Below are positions 22,251 to 35,135 of a stretch of DNA of 64,000 nt, piece after piece (position 1 is the stretch's first letter; each line of letters opens with the position of its first letter). Source of the DNA: Gossypium raimondii. Lineage: Eukaryota; Streptophyta; Magnoliopsida; Malvales; Malvaceae. The stretch covers positions 48,307,980 through 48,371,979 of the forward strand of contig NC_068575.1 in assembly GCF_025698545.1 (NCBI RefSeq), read 5' to 3'. The notes beneath the pieces are model-generated. The model ran no database searches. It had not been told where the DNA came from and worked only from the letters and a program-made list of their open reading frames with translations. The position numbers and the translations under genes are program-made.

Positions 22251-24880
22251 TCTACAAAATGTTAATATTTCAATTCAAACAAATTTTCTTGAACCATTTC
22301 CTAGATATTTATTGCAAAAGGGATTCTAACAATGCAGAAGATATCAAAGCAAAAAATCAAATTATTTTTGTCTCCCAAGATTCTCAAAAACAACATTTGG
22401 AGATGCAAAATAAAACCTTTTCGGCAGACGAGGTGAGACAGGCGAAGTTGTAGATAAGCACTCTAAAATGCACAAGATATTGATTCAAAACTTATTATAT
22501 TTTACCAAGCTTTCTGGGACATTGTGAGCCTTTAACTACTGAAGCCACAATGACATTTCTAGAGTTGGAACACTTGTTAAAGAAGCTCAGCAAGAAAAAT
22601 ATTGCCCTCATACCAAAAGGAGCTATGCAAACTAAGGCAGTCGACCAATTAGCTTTAGCTTTTGTAATGTGATTTATAAGACTAGTTTAAAAGTTGTGGT
22701 TTGAAAGGAGTTTTAAATGATATCATATCATATATAGCATTAAAAGAATAGCAGTGATGAATGAAGCATTTCTAGCAAAACAAGCATGAAGATTAATTGA
22801 TAAAAGGGGCAATTACTGCATCAGTGTTTAAGGCAAAATACCATAAAAACAATTATTTTCAATATGTTGTGAAAAAGCCAAAACAAATTCATGGATCTGG
22901 AAAGGTATGCTAAGTGGGAGTGATATGTCTGCTGGAAAAAGACATACAAATTTGGGGACGAACAAAAAGTGAAGTTGGCTCAAATTTGGGGATGAGTCTA
23001 GAAGTTGATCCTTTTCTCTGTTGGGATGCAAGGATAAAATTATGTTTCTAATCTAAGTTTGATTACCGTTGGGATGAACTTTTGAAAGTTAAAACTCTCA
23101 TTTAAATTAATTGTATTTTTGTGGAAAGTGTGCCACAAAAGTATTCAAGGAGAAATTGACAAGGAGATCCATCAATGTGACAATGATGTGTCTTCTTAGT
23201 GAGAAGGAGTTTGAGTCTATGAAATGTTTTTTCGCGAAATGTGATTTTGTAAGAGTCATATGATTTGAGGAACATTTAACTATAACAATTCAATCATTTA
23301 ATCTGGAACCAAATCCTTAACTTAATCTTTTAATGGTTGCAAAAAAGCAAAAAAAAAAAAAAGATTAATCTTTTAATTTTAGCAAAGAAAGGATCTAAAG
23401 AGTACAAAGGTAAAAAGTTTCTATTCTCTCTTTACTTTACTTTGTAAAGAATTTGGAAAACAAAAATAGGAACATATTAGTCCCAATCCACATAAAACAC
23501 TTGGATGGATAAGAAGCCTTTATAGCTCCCTTAAGAAAGTGAGAGACAATAAAGATTGATACTCAAAAGTAGAGAACAAATAATAAATGTAGATATTCAA
23601 TTTTGGCTACTAAGATATAAAAGGATATTATATTTTAGGAAATTGTGCTATCAAGCGTATTTCCTCTAGAGCAACAATTTTTGTTTAAAATAGTTGTTGT
23701 TCAGAACAACTGTTGTTCGAAAATAGTTATGTTCATAATAGAGCTGTAGTTAGAACAATTGTCATCTAGTGTAGTTATTTGAGAACAATTTCTGTTGAGA
23801 ATAGCTAAAGTTCAAAACAATTCTTGTTTAAAATAATGACATTTCAGGAATAGCTATGTTTAGAACAATTCTGTTTTTTCAAAAGAGTCATTTCAAAACA
23901 AGCTTTGTCAATAAAAGTATCACCACTGAACAACTCTTATTCAGAACAACTTCTACATTGAAAACAACTTTATTGAGAACAACTTACATTTAGAACAATT
24001 CAAAATCATTATTCAAGAACAACTCTCATACAAGAACCATCATCTTGCGTTTCAAGAGATGTTCCGTGAAAGATATTTCACATGGTACCACTTCACCAAA
24101 GTGGAAGAAATGAAAGTAACCCCAGAATATGGTACAGTTCTTGGCTTATCTTCACTTTTGAGATGTTCTGGAGATCTTGGCTTGGTGAATTAAGTATGAA
24201 TGCAGTTAAGAGTATTCCTTTTAACATTTTCCTGTAACGTTGAGTGATTTTCTATCCTTTAAAAAATATAGTGATTTCTTCTTCACTATTCACCATCACC
24301 AACAAAACCTTTCATTTTCTCTTCTTAATCGTTAATGCAAGTTTAACTGAAAAATATCTATTATTACTCTCATTGATTATCAACTTTATGACTCCTATTC
24401 TTGAAACATTATAAATAGTAGTAGTTCAAAATTAGTGAAAACACTTTTGCCACTTTGGAATTCAGACTCTCAAAGCTCTCTTTAAAATTCTCTCAACTTA
24501 TTTTTTTTTGCTTAGCCTTATCATCAGCCACATTTCCCTTTCTACACATTACCAATCACCACCTGCCGCTGCACCTAGTGTTACCGAATCTACTTCAGTC
24601 TTCTTCACCATCTTCTTTCAGTATATCTTGTTCACTTATTTGCAACACTTCCTCTCTAACCTTTACGGTAAACAACCCTAGTTGAACAGAAATACAAGTT
24701 ACAAAAAATATGGGTGTTATTTGGAACCTCCCCATAGCACTTATCAAGGCTATAGAAAGGAATTGGTTCGGTGGAGTTGTTGTCAGAGATAAGAATAATA
24801 ATTTGATAGTGGCTTGTGAAAAATTGCAAGCTGAATCCCAATTTCAGGCTAGAATCATTCTTGTAAGCCTTATCCTACTT
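22250..24880 (+). mobile_element. LINE (L1-type) retrotransposon relic
   Basis: The reading rests on two weak similarities in conceptual translation. At about 22757 MNEAFLAKQA, stop, RLIDKRGNYC followed after a frameshift by VFKAKYH resembles the plant LINE segment after the RT domain (N.ALLAKQ.WR.......VFKAKYF). At about 24760 NWFGGVVVRDKNNNLIVACE resembles the RNase H domain found at plant LINE 3' ends. The segment at 22310-22390 may be a piece of RT. Frames are heavily broken and I see no tail or target duplication. Confidence 0.4.
23680..24030. repeat. Irregular tandem repeat with core AGAACAA(C/T)T
   Basis: More than ten diverged units of roughly 20-35 bp share cores such as 'ttcagaacaact', 'tttagaacaattc' and 'ttgagaacaact', separated by variable spacers. 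The structure looks like an old minisatellite or a decayed repetitive coding stretch. Confidence 0.6.
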
Positions 24881-26230
24881 CTCATGTGAGAATAAGGAAG
24901 CAACAAATTTTAGATTAATTAATAGGGAGAAGAAATAGAGTAATATTGAAGAATCGAAATTAAGAACGGATTTTTTATAAAATGTCTAAAATTATTCGTA
25001 ACTCCTGTTCAACTTATAAATAAGAAGATAATACGTTTTAATGTATTTGAACTCACGTCCTCCTATATTAGCAACAATACTCATATCAATCGAATTAAGA
25101 CTTAATCGACAATGCAATTATTAATCTGAATTCACTTGACCCGACTTAGTGACTTACGCTTTCAACAAAGAAAGAGAAATAGGGTTGGCAATCAAACAAA
25201 GACATACATAGATACATGCTAGGAAGAATTTCAGTCCCAAAATGGAAGTTCTTGTTTACGTTGGTTGATCAACGCCCAAAGAACATTGACTTTGAAACTT
25301 TCAAACTAGACAAAGTCAAAATTGCTATACCAAACATAACTCCAGCTTCACAAATGTAAAGTTTTTAATCTTAGGCCCACATTGGTTACAAAATTACAAA
25401 CACTACATATTAATTTGCTTAAGGTTTTTGGACTATTTATTATTGTTTTTGTATAAAATCTTGAATTGCTCGACTAATTCAATTTTATTTACTGTTTTCG
25501 CCATTTAACCAATGATCAGTAATCTTTCATTTCATTTTAATTATTTTTATATCAATATTAATATAAAAAAACTTTTTACTAATAATAATAAGTTTGAACT
25601 TTCTAAGAAGGTCTAGTCTTTTAAATGGAGCAAATCAGTGTTAGAAGAGTTTTGTCTTTAGTTTAAGAGTATGATTCGTTTTAAATCGATCCCAATGAGG
25701 TGTTTAATGATTGGATTAATTTCGCTTGCTTAAACTCAATTCAGCCCAAAATATGGACCTAAATTTTTATGTAAATTTAGTCATGTTTATAAAAGACAAA
25801 CTCAAATCTATTTTATCTCTGTCCATATTATTTTAATTTTTAAAAAAATATATTCATATCATTTTTAATTTAAAATTTAATAAATTATATCTTTTTATTT
25901 ATTAAAATTTTATATATAACCAACTCAATTTTTTTGTGTTTACATATGTTACTAAAGATTTAGATTCTTTTATGTTATAAAATAATATAATATATTATAA
26001 AATTAGAATAGGAACACCTTGTATGTTCAAATTCAATCCCGACTTATATTTTTTAAATATAATTTTTACTTAAATTTTCTCAAATTTTAAATCAATCTTC
26101 ACCAGAAATCAAAATTTGAAAGTTCTGGGACAAAATAAATCTTCACATTCTTATTTTTCTTTTATGAAGGGAAAATGATTCGTACATCCAGAGAAAAAAA
26201 AAACAGAGGTATGATACAAAATAGAGAGAG
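24881..26230. other. AT-rich intergenic region
   Basis: No supported gene. The sequence is a mixture of AT-rich, low-complexity segments. The open frame at 24455-24685 just before it has no ATG start and no recognisable domain. Confidence 0.4.
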
Positions 26231-26348
26231 GTTTCATGGATTATAACAGATTCAGCACCTGGAAAAATAAAAATAAAAATCAAACAGAAAAGAAAAAAAG
26301 GGAAAAAGGTAGATTACATCTTGATGATGCAAAAACTCACATTAGTTT

Positions 26349-26900
26349 CTACAAACTCAAAACTCCCCAAATACTGTCTCCAATGAAGCGAACCATCTTC
26401 CTAATGGAACCCTTTTCGGATTCTACTTCCCTAATTATTTCTTCATCACCACTTTGGCAATTCTTTTTCGCATATTTATTCACCTTAGCCGATCCTTTCT
26501 CAGCTACTGCAACTCTCTTTCTCCTCCCTTTTTTCTTCTTCTTCTTCTTAGCTTGTTTCTTCAACAACTCTTCCTCGTACGCCTCGATAACCTCATGTAT
26601 CAGTTCACGGTTTGGAGATTTGTCCCAACGTCCCCAGAAACACATGTAACACCTCAAACATTTGCACTCAAACCTAGGATCATGCTCTTTCTTATTATCA
26701 TAAACCATGGTTACGGCGGAGAAGCCGCTGCTGCTGTTGGTGTTGCAACATGAGATGAGATAGGCTAGAACTTCTTTGTCTTGGAAAGAAAGGGCGGCGA
26801 CGAGGCTGAGAATCGTGGCTGGGAGCAAAGACAAGTGGTCGCGGACGGTTGGGGATGGAGGAGAAGGGTGCACTTTGTCTTTATTGTAAAGCTTTTTCAT
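26349..26900 (-). CDS. Plant-specific protein of unknown function, 183 aa
   Basis: A single open frame runs from ATG 26900 to a stop at 26349-26351. The N-terminus (HPSPP, HLSLLPATILSLVAALSFQDKEVLAYLISC) is a hydrophobic helix-like segment. It is followed by the conserved-looking block FECKCLRCYMCFWGRWDKSP and NRELIHEVIEAYEEELL. Then comes a lysine/arginine run (KKKKKKKGRRKR) that could serve as a nuclear signal, and a C-terminus GSIRKMVRFIGDSIWGVLSL. I recall small plant families with the same CxCxxCYxxxWxRWDxSPNRxLIH motif and no established function. The CxCxxC spacing could bind metal, which is inference. Composition is more balanced than the flanks and the reverse frames look like shadows. 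Confidence 0.8.
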   Translation of the reverse strand: MKKLYNKDKVHPSPPSPTVRDHLSLLPATILSLVAALSFQDKEVLAYLISCCNTNSSSGFSAVTMVYDNKKEHDPRFECKCLRCYMCFWGRWDKSPNRELIHEVIEAYEEELLKKQAKKKKKKKGRRKRVAVAEKGSAKVNKYAKKNCQSGDEEIIREVESEKGSIRKMVRFIGDSIWGVLSL

Positions 26901-26984
26901 GGTTGTTGGGAATATTTTGTTTGGTGGATGGATCCTATGGTCAGGTCTGGTCTGGGTTTTTTGTGTTTGTTGTTGGTGACTTAG

Positions 26985-28779
26985 ATTCGTATTATGAACT
27001 TCGAAGTTTCATTCCATGTTTCGTCGTTCCAAATCTGGATGTTTCTATGGAAAGGAAAAGGTTAAAACAGGCCATAATTCCCAAAATTGGAAACTTAGTC
27101 CCTGGACTTTAATCCCTTTAGTTTTCAGATATTAAAATTCAGGTTAAATTATTAACATTGTTAATTTTTTTGTTAAATTCAAATTACTTATAATATTATT
27201 ATTTTTAATTACAAAACTATCAATTAATTTTTTTATATCAAAATGTTACATAAAAAATAATGTCAATAATTAGATTTAAATTTTAAAATCTAAAAAATTA
27301 AAAAGATTAAATTAATATAAATAAGATATAGGGACTAAATTTGAAATTTCTGAAAAATATTTTAACCCAAAAAAGGATTGCAATGATTCACGCGCATTTA
27401 GGACTTAGGAGTTAGGAGCATGGTGAAAAGGGTTTTTTGGGTCAATGGGAGTGAAAAGGTTGACTAATAATAAATAAGCACAGAAATGAATGAAAATGTG
27501 CGAAACTGTTTGAATTAAAAATTATTATTTAAGAAAATTAGAGATAAATAATTCCATTTCAAAGATGTGCTGTAAAAAATAAGATTTGTTCGGTCAGTGT
27601 TTACATAATTTTAATCACAATATTTTAGGAGACAAGTGATAGAAAAATAATAAATTAAATATCGTCTTTTGTTTTCGTTTTATCTTTTTAAATGTGTGGT
27701 AGAAATATATGTTTTATAATAATTTTTAGAAAAAAATTTAAAGTTTCTTTCAATTTTCTTTATCCAACTCTTCTAATAAAAATTAAAATTAAGGTGTGAT
27801 TAGTAGTGTGAAAAGAAAATTGAAAATATAAAAATTGAAGGGTGGAAAAATTAAAAATGAAATTTTCTTTCCTAGATAAAAAGGAAAAATAAAAAATTAA
27901 GGTGCGAAAGTCAACCGTGTAAATATTGCAAAAATAAAAATATAAGAGTTGAATGCGGTTTCTGCAAGCGAATAGGTCAAGTTGTAATATATATAACTTG
28001 TTTACAACTAATATTAAACCAATTACCGAAAATAAGTACTAATTTAGTCGAGTCACGAATTAGTAATGTGAATTCCAGAGCAAGATAATAATGATAAACT
28101 AATTAAATTAAACTAGAACTAGAACTAACCCTAAGTTAATATTATTGATTTCTCTTATTCCTAGTTTCGACTATACGAGCTACTTTAGCCTAGATCCAGT
28201 TGCGTTACCTATTCATTAATTAACTTTTAGTTTAAGGTTTCAAATGATTGGCTAGTAATTAACCTAGTTATTATCTCTTGGCCTCTAACTAAATTAACTA
28301 GTCAGCATAATCTACTTATCTCCCGACCTCACATATTATACTAAGCTAGATTAAAGGATTCTTGGCAGACTTATCTCCCAACCTCATCTTACTTGTGTCA
28401 CTTCCTAGGGTTGTCAATCCTAGAATTTATGTACTCTTAATCTAATTTAATCAATCCAGATTAAACTCTTTTCTTCAGTTAATTAATTAGGTCAAAGCAA
28501 TTGAACAAATGAGATATGTGTAAAGCATAAAATTATTATACTATTCACACAAACATTCAATTAGCAGGGTTAAAGAAAGAGATATAAATAATAGAATAAG
28601 AGAATAGATTGAGAATACTCATGAATTAACCGATGCAAAAGCGCAATTCTGAAACAATCTTCCCTCGCGATAGTCTCACTTCGGAATAGGGTCTTTCGAT
28701 TAAGGAAAGATAAAGTAAAACTAAGTAAAAATTGAATAAAATCCTTAAGTAATAACTTTTGTCTCCCCTAAATCTATGT
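26985..28779. other. AT-rich intergenic region with an LTR-like end segment
   Basis: Apart from upstream sequence of the 183-aa gene, this region is AT-rich and without genes. The part 28000-28779 (repeated 'tatctc.c.acctca', many 'attaatta') looks like retroelement-derived sequence, but no ends or target duplication are visible. Confidence 0.35.
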
Positions 28780-28784
28780 GTAAT

Positions 28785-29200
28785 TGTAACAGCCCGATTT
28801 TTAAGTGGTGTCGGAAATAGTGGTTCAAGGCCACCAAATTCGACGAGTAAGCTTGTAAATTTTATTAATTAATATTTACGAGTCAGATATGGTTTTAAAA
28901 AGATATTTGGAATTAGTAATTTATGTTTTATAATGATTTATTAGGTTTGAAGGGTAAAATCTAAGGTCAAGTAGTTTTACAAAATGAGATATCGAGACCT
29001 CGTTTCTACAAACCGAGCAGTAAATATTTTTATAAATATTTATAAAGTGTCAATAAGGTGGTAATAAATTTTCGTTGAAAATTTTTAACGTTTCAATAGT
29101 TAATTAATTAGAAAGGACTAAATTAAAAATAATGCAAAACTTGCTAATTATAATAATTGAGTGATTAAATGGCATGATTAATAAATAAAGAATGACTGAA
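28785..29200 (+). repeat. 5' LTR, truncated internally
   Basis: The stretch aligns with the first 0.41 kb of the 3' LTR at 31453 and then breaks off at about 29195, only some 10 bp before the primer-binding site. The remaining roughly 3 kb of LTR present downstream is absent here, so an internal deletion removed it. Confidence 0.85.
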
Positions 29201-29205
29201 TGTAG

Positions 29206-29217
29206 TGGTATCAGAGC
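29206..29217 (+). promoter_or_regulatory. Primer-binding site, initiator tRNA-Met
   Basis: TGGTATCAGAGC is complementary to the 3' end of plant initiator tRNA-Met, the usual primer of plant LTR retrotransposons. It follows the truncated 5' LTR within about 10 bp. Confidence 0.9.
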
Positions 29218-31427
29218 TACGATTTAGTCGGTTCTTGGACTAAATGTAACATATGTGAAGTTTAGAAATACATACCATTATATAACCAGTGATAGTGTGA
29301 TACCTCTCGACTCTGATGAGATTTGTTTTACTTATAGACAAACATACTTTCCAACCGAGCTAATTCTGATAATGCTGAAAATGATACTCAAGTATCTGAT
29401 TAAAAAGTTTCTTATGATGAGTCAAGACTCATAAATGTATGAATAAATGTTTGTAATATATGTTGATGATGAATGTTATGTTATATATGTGTGTATATAT
29501 ATGATAATTAAAATTTTAAGGCTTTACGACCTTCACCCCCTTACCTGTGCATCTTATACAATGGAAATTCACAAGATTTATATTGATTAAGTTCACTAGT
29601 GTGAAATCGAAGAGTTAAGTGGCTGAATGATTAATAATGCGGTCAGAACTGAGAATGGGTTAGCAAGTAAAGACGATTTTAAAAGAGATATCATATTTTT
29701 CTGAAGATTATTTGGGATATATAATGTTTCTATTAAGGAAGAAGTTATTCACGAGTAATCAACTTATTCAGGTATGATAATTAAAGAACGAGTTAATTAA
29801 AAATTCTTCTGAATTGATTTCTTTAGTGATTGGGATAATATGAGATCATTGATGACTATAGTAGTCAGTGGGATAGTGTTGAAATTGCAAAGATATCTGA
29901 ATGCAATTGTTGCAGTCCAGTATTTTATAGTGATCTCTTTTGGGTGTTCTATATGATTTGTTATTCTCAGAAATATATGTAACTGTTCATTTTCAGATGT
30001 GATACTTATCATATAGAAAGGTTGGCTAATCATAATATTTGACGGAATTATTGTTAGCCTGGTTGATTCATGATTGGCATTGCTCTATCTTTCTTCGGTT
30101 TTCTAATCTATTATGTTTGATAAAAGACTTGATGATAAGACCCATATGATGTTAGTTTCTACTTCTAATGGTTGATGCTTTGAATTACATATATGCAAAT
30201 TATGTTGTTTCTATCACAATTGATTCCAATTTGTATGAATGATATTCTTCATCTGGACTTTGTCTGAGGTATCATTGATATCTTTATCATTCAATATGGG
30301 TTGTATTCTCGAAAATTCAGTATAGTTCCACATCTTGGATTTCATTATTTCGGTTTTATTCTCGTTTTATGGTTTATTCTATCAAACATGATTCATCTAT
30401 AAAGGATGTTCATTGGTCGGAGGTAATTACATCTATTGCAGTTATTATTTCTGGCTCGATCATGGGAGCACGGTGATATAGATTTTAGATTTATAGAAGT
30501 TGTATTACTGCCCTGGTGGTTATTGGGACTACTTCCGGATTTCCTCTTCTATGTTGGAGTGCACTATGGATGTTGAGCTATTGTTCTATCTATACGGTTA
30601 AAACGTCGGTCCTATTATAGCACTATGGTTTTTAACCTATATGATGGTTGTGGCTTCGGTATATTTCAAAGTTTTGATGTTAATAATTGAAATAGCTTAA
30701 TTATATATAATCACTCTCTAGCTTTCGTAAAAAGGGTTGACAACGGCAAAAGTGTAGACGGCGAAAGATTGAGCTCAAACTTGTATATTGATTTTCATTT
30801 ATCAGGTAATCCCGAATTATGTTAACAAGTCAATAACGGAATGTCATAATTCGTTTGAATTAATGTAGTTGTAGTGATTTTCGGTTGGTATTCCGAGGGA
30901 ATTATGATATACAGTATACCTGGCTTATCTTGATAACAAGAAGAAAGAATATTCTGAAATCTTAATTATTCGATTAGTAGATTGACTCATTTGTGTTGGC
31001 CAGAACAAGTTATTCATTTGAAAAATAAATTGAGTTATATGCATTTGAGTTTATCTTCAAGTACAAGAATAAATTTTGCCAATTCACGGGTAAATAGATG
31101 GACAATCAGAATGAGAAATTTATATTTTAGAAGATATGATGATATAGAATTATATCTATCAAATCAATTCTATTCAGGAAATGTTATTATGGGTTAAAAT
31201 CATCCTGATTGTTGAAGTTATCGTACTTATGTAAAATGATATTGTTTGACATTTTTTTCAAGAAAAGGGGAACAGATATCAGTCGACAGTTACAGATACA
31301 AGTATGTCAAAGGCTTCAATCAAAGTTTGATAATCCGGGTTTCTTGGTTATGTTTTGACATACGATTATTGGGAATTTCTTGATAATTGTGTTATTGACG
31401 ATAAAGTTATAATGAGAAATATCGAGG
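29218..31427 (+). other. Non-coding interior of the gypsy element
   Basis: No frame gives recognisable gag, protease, RT, RNase H or integrase motifs. Scattered short frames of 60-80 codons look random. The interior is either decayed beyond reading or was never coding. Confidence 0.6.
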
Positions 31428-31452
31428 ACGAAATTTCCTAAGGGGGGAGAGT
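31428..31452 (+). other. Polypurine tract region before the 3' LTR
   Basis: 'cgaggacgaaatttcctaag' followed by GGGGGGAGAG immediately precedes the LTR start at 31453. The combination of 'gaggacgaaat' with a G-rich tract is typical of plant chromovirus-type gypsy elements. Confidence 0.8.
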
Positions 31453-32894
31453 TGTAATAGCCCGATTTTTTAGTGGTGTCGGAAATAGTGGTTCGAGGCC
31501 ACCAAATCCGGTGATTAAGCTCGTAAATTTTATTAATTAATATTTACGAGTTAGATTTGATTTTTAAAAGATTTTTGGAATTAGTAATTTATGTTTTATA
31601 ATGATTTATTAGGTTTGAGGGGTAAAATCCAAGGTCAAGTGGTTTTAGCAAATGAGGTATCGAGACCTCATTTCTATTAACTGAGCCGTAAGTATTTTTA
31701 TAAATATTTAAGGAGTGTCAATAAGGTGATAGTAAAGTTTCGTTAAAAAATTTTAACGTTTCGATAGTTAACTAATTAAAAAGGACTAAATTGAAAATAG
31801 TGCAAAACATGCTAATCATAATAATTGAATGATTAAATGGCATGATTAATAAATAAAGAAGGACTTAGGTGGTAAATATGCCTAAACTAATATAGTTGGA
31901 CGGCAACTTGAATGGAAATGATAAAAATAATATAAAACCAATGGCAATTTTGTAATTAAATGGAAATTAACATAAATTAAAGTGAAAGTAAAACATTTTT
32001 ATTTCATTTCTTCTCCAACATTCCAGCGAACACCATAGCCATGGGGGAGGTTTCTGTTTTTGGCTTTATTTCTTTACATGTAAGTAGAATCCATCCTATT
32101 TCTTGTAATTTTATGTTTTTGAGATCGTTGCAATTAGGTCCAGTTAACCCGTACCTTCAATTTTGAAACTGTTAAAGATTTTGGATGTTGCCATTGATGA
32201 ATCTATGTGATTTTTTTATGTTAAATGATGAATTTGAGATATTAGTTTTTATTTAAAATTACTTTGTTAAGTGATTTTGATGAATTTTTCGATTAGGGAC
32301 TAATTTGTTAAATTAATAAAAGTACAAGAATTTAATGTGAAATTGTTGCATAAATGGGATTTTTTGAATACTATTAACATTTGGATAGCTTGGGTTTGTA
32401 TTAAAATGGTTAATTTGCATGTTTTAGGCTCAAGGACTAAATTGAATAAAAGAAAAACTTTAGGGCAATTTGGTAAAAATTTCAAAATGACCAAATTGCA
32501 TGAAATGAATTGTTTTATTGTCTAAATTAATATGTTGAATGAAATTATTAATTTAGATAAAGGTCGGGTAGGAAATCGAAGAAAATAGAAAATTACCAAA
32601 ATGCCTCTGTACTTTGACATTTCTGCAATTTAGCCAAGTAAGTTCGTATGGTTAAAATTTAATATTTATATATTAAATTGATGAATGGTATTTTGTATTT
32701 ATTCATATCTATTGTTGAAAGTAAAATGTTGTTAAAATTATGAAATTTAAATTGAATGTTCGAAATGAATGGAACGCGGGATATGAGTACAATCGTTATA
32801 TGGCAAAGGATGAATTGACGGCAAATTACCCAAGTAAACAGAGGTTTAGAATTTGTTGCGAACATTCGTGTTTACTTTCGTTTAGCTATTACAA

Positions 32895-33044
32895 GCTTTT
32901 GTTAACTCATATGAGTTTCTGTTTAACCCTAATGGGTTTCCGTTCAACTCTTTTCAGCTTTAGTTTAACCCTTATGGGTTTCCGTTCAGCTCTTATGAGC
33001 TTCCATTCAACCCTTATCGGTTTCTGTTTAACACTTATGTGAAA
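32895..33044 (+). repeat. 24-bp minisatellite in the 3' LTR
   Basis: About six units of 24 bp share the pattern 'tttaacccttatgggtttccg'. Because 24 is a multiple of three, a frame through it reads an 8-residue repeat; it is not a gene. Confidence 0.85.
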
Positions 33045-34709
33045 CGATGTACTCTTATCCGTAAGTTGTTCTTCGATATGAGAAAACCTCAGCAAAGGGA
33101 TTTATTTATCGAATTTGAAATATATATATATATATATATATTTTTTTTATTTTGTATCAACTCGAAAATGGATGATATATGTACATGAAGAAATGGTAAA
33201 AGATTGATTTGCATCATGATATGTAAATATATGAATATCTTTGATATGTTGATACATAGAAATTATGTAAGTTGAGATGAGTAATAAATTCAGGTGTGAC
33301 ATGTTGAGATAATAAGGACATTGATGTTGAATTTATATGAAATATGTTCAACTACGCTAACAAATGTTGTTGTTTGATGCTTAGGCAAGTGCCAAGCTAT
33401 TGATTGAATGATAATATGTTTAATTATAAGATGCATTGAAAAGGTAAGTGCTCAAATGAAAATATGTTTGTGCTCATGAAGGAGTGGTAAATTTTAAGTT
33501 ATGCAATTTCTTATGAAATAACTTATCATGTAACACCCCTTACCTGTGTTCCTTATCGAAACAGAGTATGAGGTATTACTAGAACTCAAACACTTATAAT
33601 TTTTTTTATAAAAATTTAGGCAGCATTTCTGCTTATTTTTACATAAAACCCCCTGCAGATTTCCAAAGACAATTTCAACCAACTTCAATATTTCCAACCA
33701 ATTACAGTTATATATTCAGACATAATTTATCCATTAATAATCACCTACTTATTAAACCGAACAATACTATATATACATATTTATACCACATTACATAAAG
33801 TCATCTATACATGCCATGTTTCAAAAGTGTTGATTGCCAAAATACCCAAAAAGTCGATGATAGTGTGGATGATTTCCTGACTTCGTCCAAGTTCCGAACT
33901 GGCTGATATCACTATAATCAGAGGAAAATAAAAACGAGTAAGCATATAGCTTAGTAAGTAAACATATGACAAATAAATAAATTTCTCACAAGATTACAAA
34001 GTAACATAATTTTTATCACACATAAATTTCAATGTTTGTTCAATTTCCAGCAAACTGTTTTTCTGCATCACTGTCACCAATTTATTTTTATCTGGAGCTA
34101 CAGGGATCCAAATGAAGTTCTGTAAATTTTCCCCAAAAATAGACTCATATACATTTCCACCATAAAATTTTAAGAATTTTTGGTTTAGCCAATTAGTACA
34201 GTTTATTCTCTAAATATTCCCCTGTTTCACTGCTTGATAGTTCTGACATATCCTAACTAAAATTTACTTAAATCTCTGTAAAAAATTTGGAAAATGTTAT
34301 TGTTTCTTTATCTTAAAAATAGACTCATTAAGAAATTCAAGCATGTAAATTTCAAGCCATAATTATATTTGTACAATTTTTGGTGATTTTCCAAAGTTGG
34401 AACAGGGGATTTCGAAATCAATTCAGCCCTGTCTCAATAAAATTCAAATATCCCAAAATATACAACTATTTTGCTTGACCTTTTTCTTTCATATGAAAAT
34501 AGACTCATTCAGCTTCAATTTCATACATTACTAAACCTTTGATTCATTTTCCACCATTTATGGTGATTTTTCAAAGTTTCCCAATTGTTGTTGTTCAAAA
34601 CAGTTTTACATTTAAATTTGCTCTTTTGTAATTTTGATATTTCCTTCCATCTCACACATGGGTTGATTAAGTATCAAACTCAATATTGCTCATATAATAT
34701 TATCCACCA

Positions 34710-34711
<2 letters not shown>

Positions 34712-34750
<39 letters not shown>
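34712..34750. repeat. (AT)n microsatellite
   Basis: About 39 bp of alternating AT lie within the solo LTR. Confidence 0.95.
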
Positions 34751-34753
<3 letters not shown>

Positions 34754-34797
34754 CCTTTCCAATTTTCCTGTTGAACACTTGGAATATTATCCGTTAT

Positions 34798-35135
34798 CGG
34801 TGGATTCAACACTTAGCAACCACCAGGGATTCGGGGAATCAGCACTTAGTAACCCCTTCACCAGTAATTCGGGGAATCATCACTTAGCAACCACCAGTAA
34901 TTCGGGAAATCAGCACTTAGCAACCCCTTTCACATTTAAGATACGGTGGGATCATCACTTAGAAACCACCAATGAGTCGGGGAATCAGCACTTAGCAACC
35001 CCTTGGGGGAACCAGCACTTAGCAACCCCCTTTTATATTCAAGGATACGGTGGAATCAGCACTTAGCAACCACTAATGAGTCGGGGAATCAGCACTTAGC
35101 AACCCCTTGGGGGAATCAGCACTTAGCAACCCCCT
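34798..35135 (-). repeat. Minisatellite with core CA(G/T)CACTTAGCAACC
   Basis: Ten occurrences of the 'cacttagcaacc' core are spaced irregularly, with spacers such as 'ccttgggggaat' and 'accaatgagtcgggga'. They form a higher-order pattern of short and long units. It lies within the solo LTR. Spacer sequences are themselves repeated and the units are not unique, so this is not a CRISPR array. Confidence 0.9.

Noticed and set aside
22828..23031. Minus-strand open frame in the LINE region
   Set aside because: No similarity recognised; the opposite strand shows the LINE-like motif.
24455..24685. Short frame resembling a signal peptide
   Set aside because: It has no ATG start, no recognisable domain, and lies in a decayed LINE-like region.
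26454..26753. Plus-strand open frames across the unknown-function gene
   Set aside because: Antisense shadows; hydrophobic runs come from reading the lysine-rich stretch backwards.
32740..33042. 100-codon open frame with repeated GFRSTL-type units
   Set aside because: Product of the 24-bp minisatellite in the LTR, which is a multiple of three.
34798..35135. CRISPR-like array of short repeats
   Set aside because: Spacers are themselves repeated, the units are irregular, no cas genes exist and the context is a plant solo LTR; it is a minisatellite.
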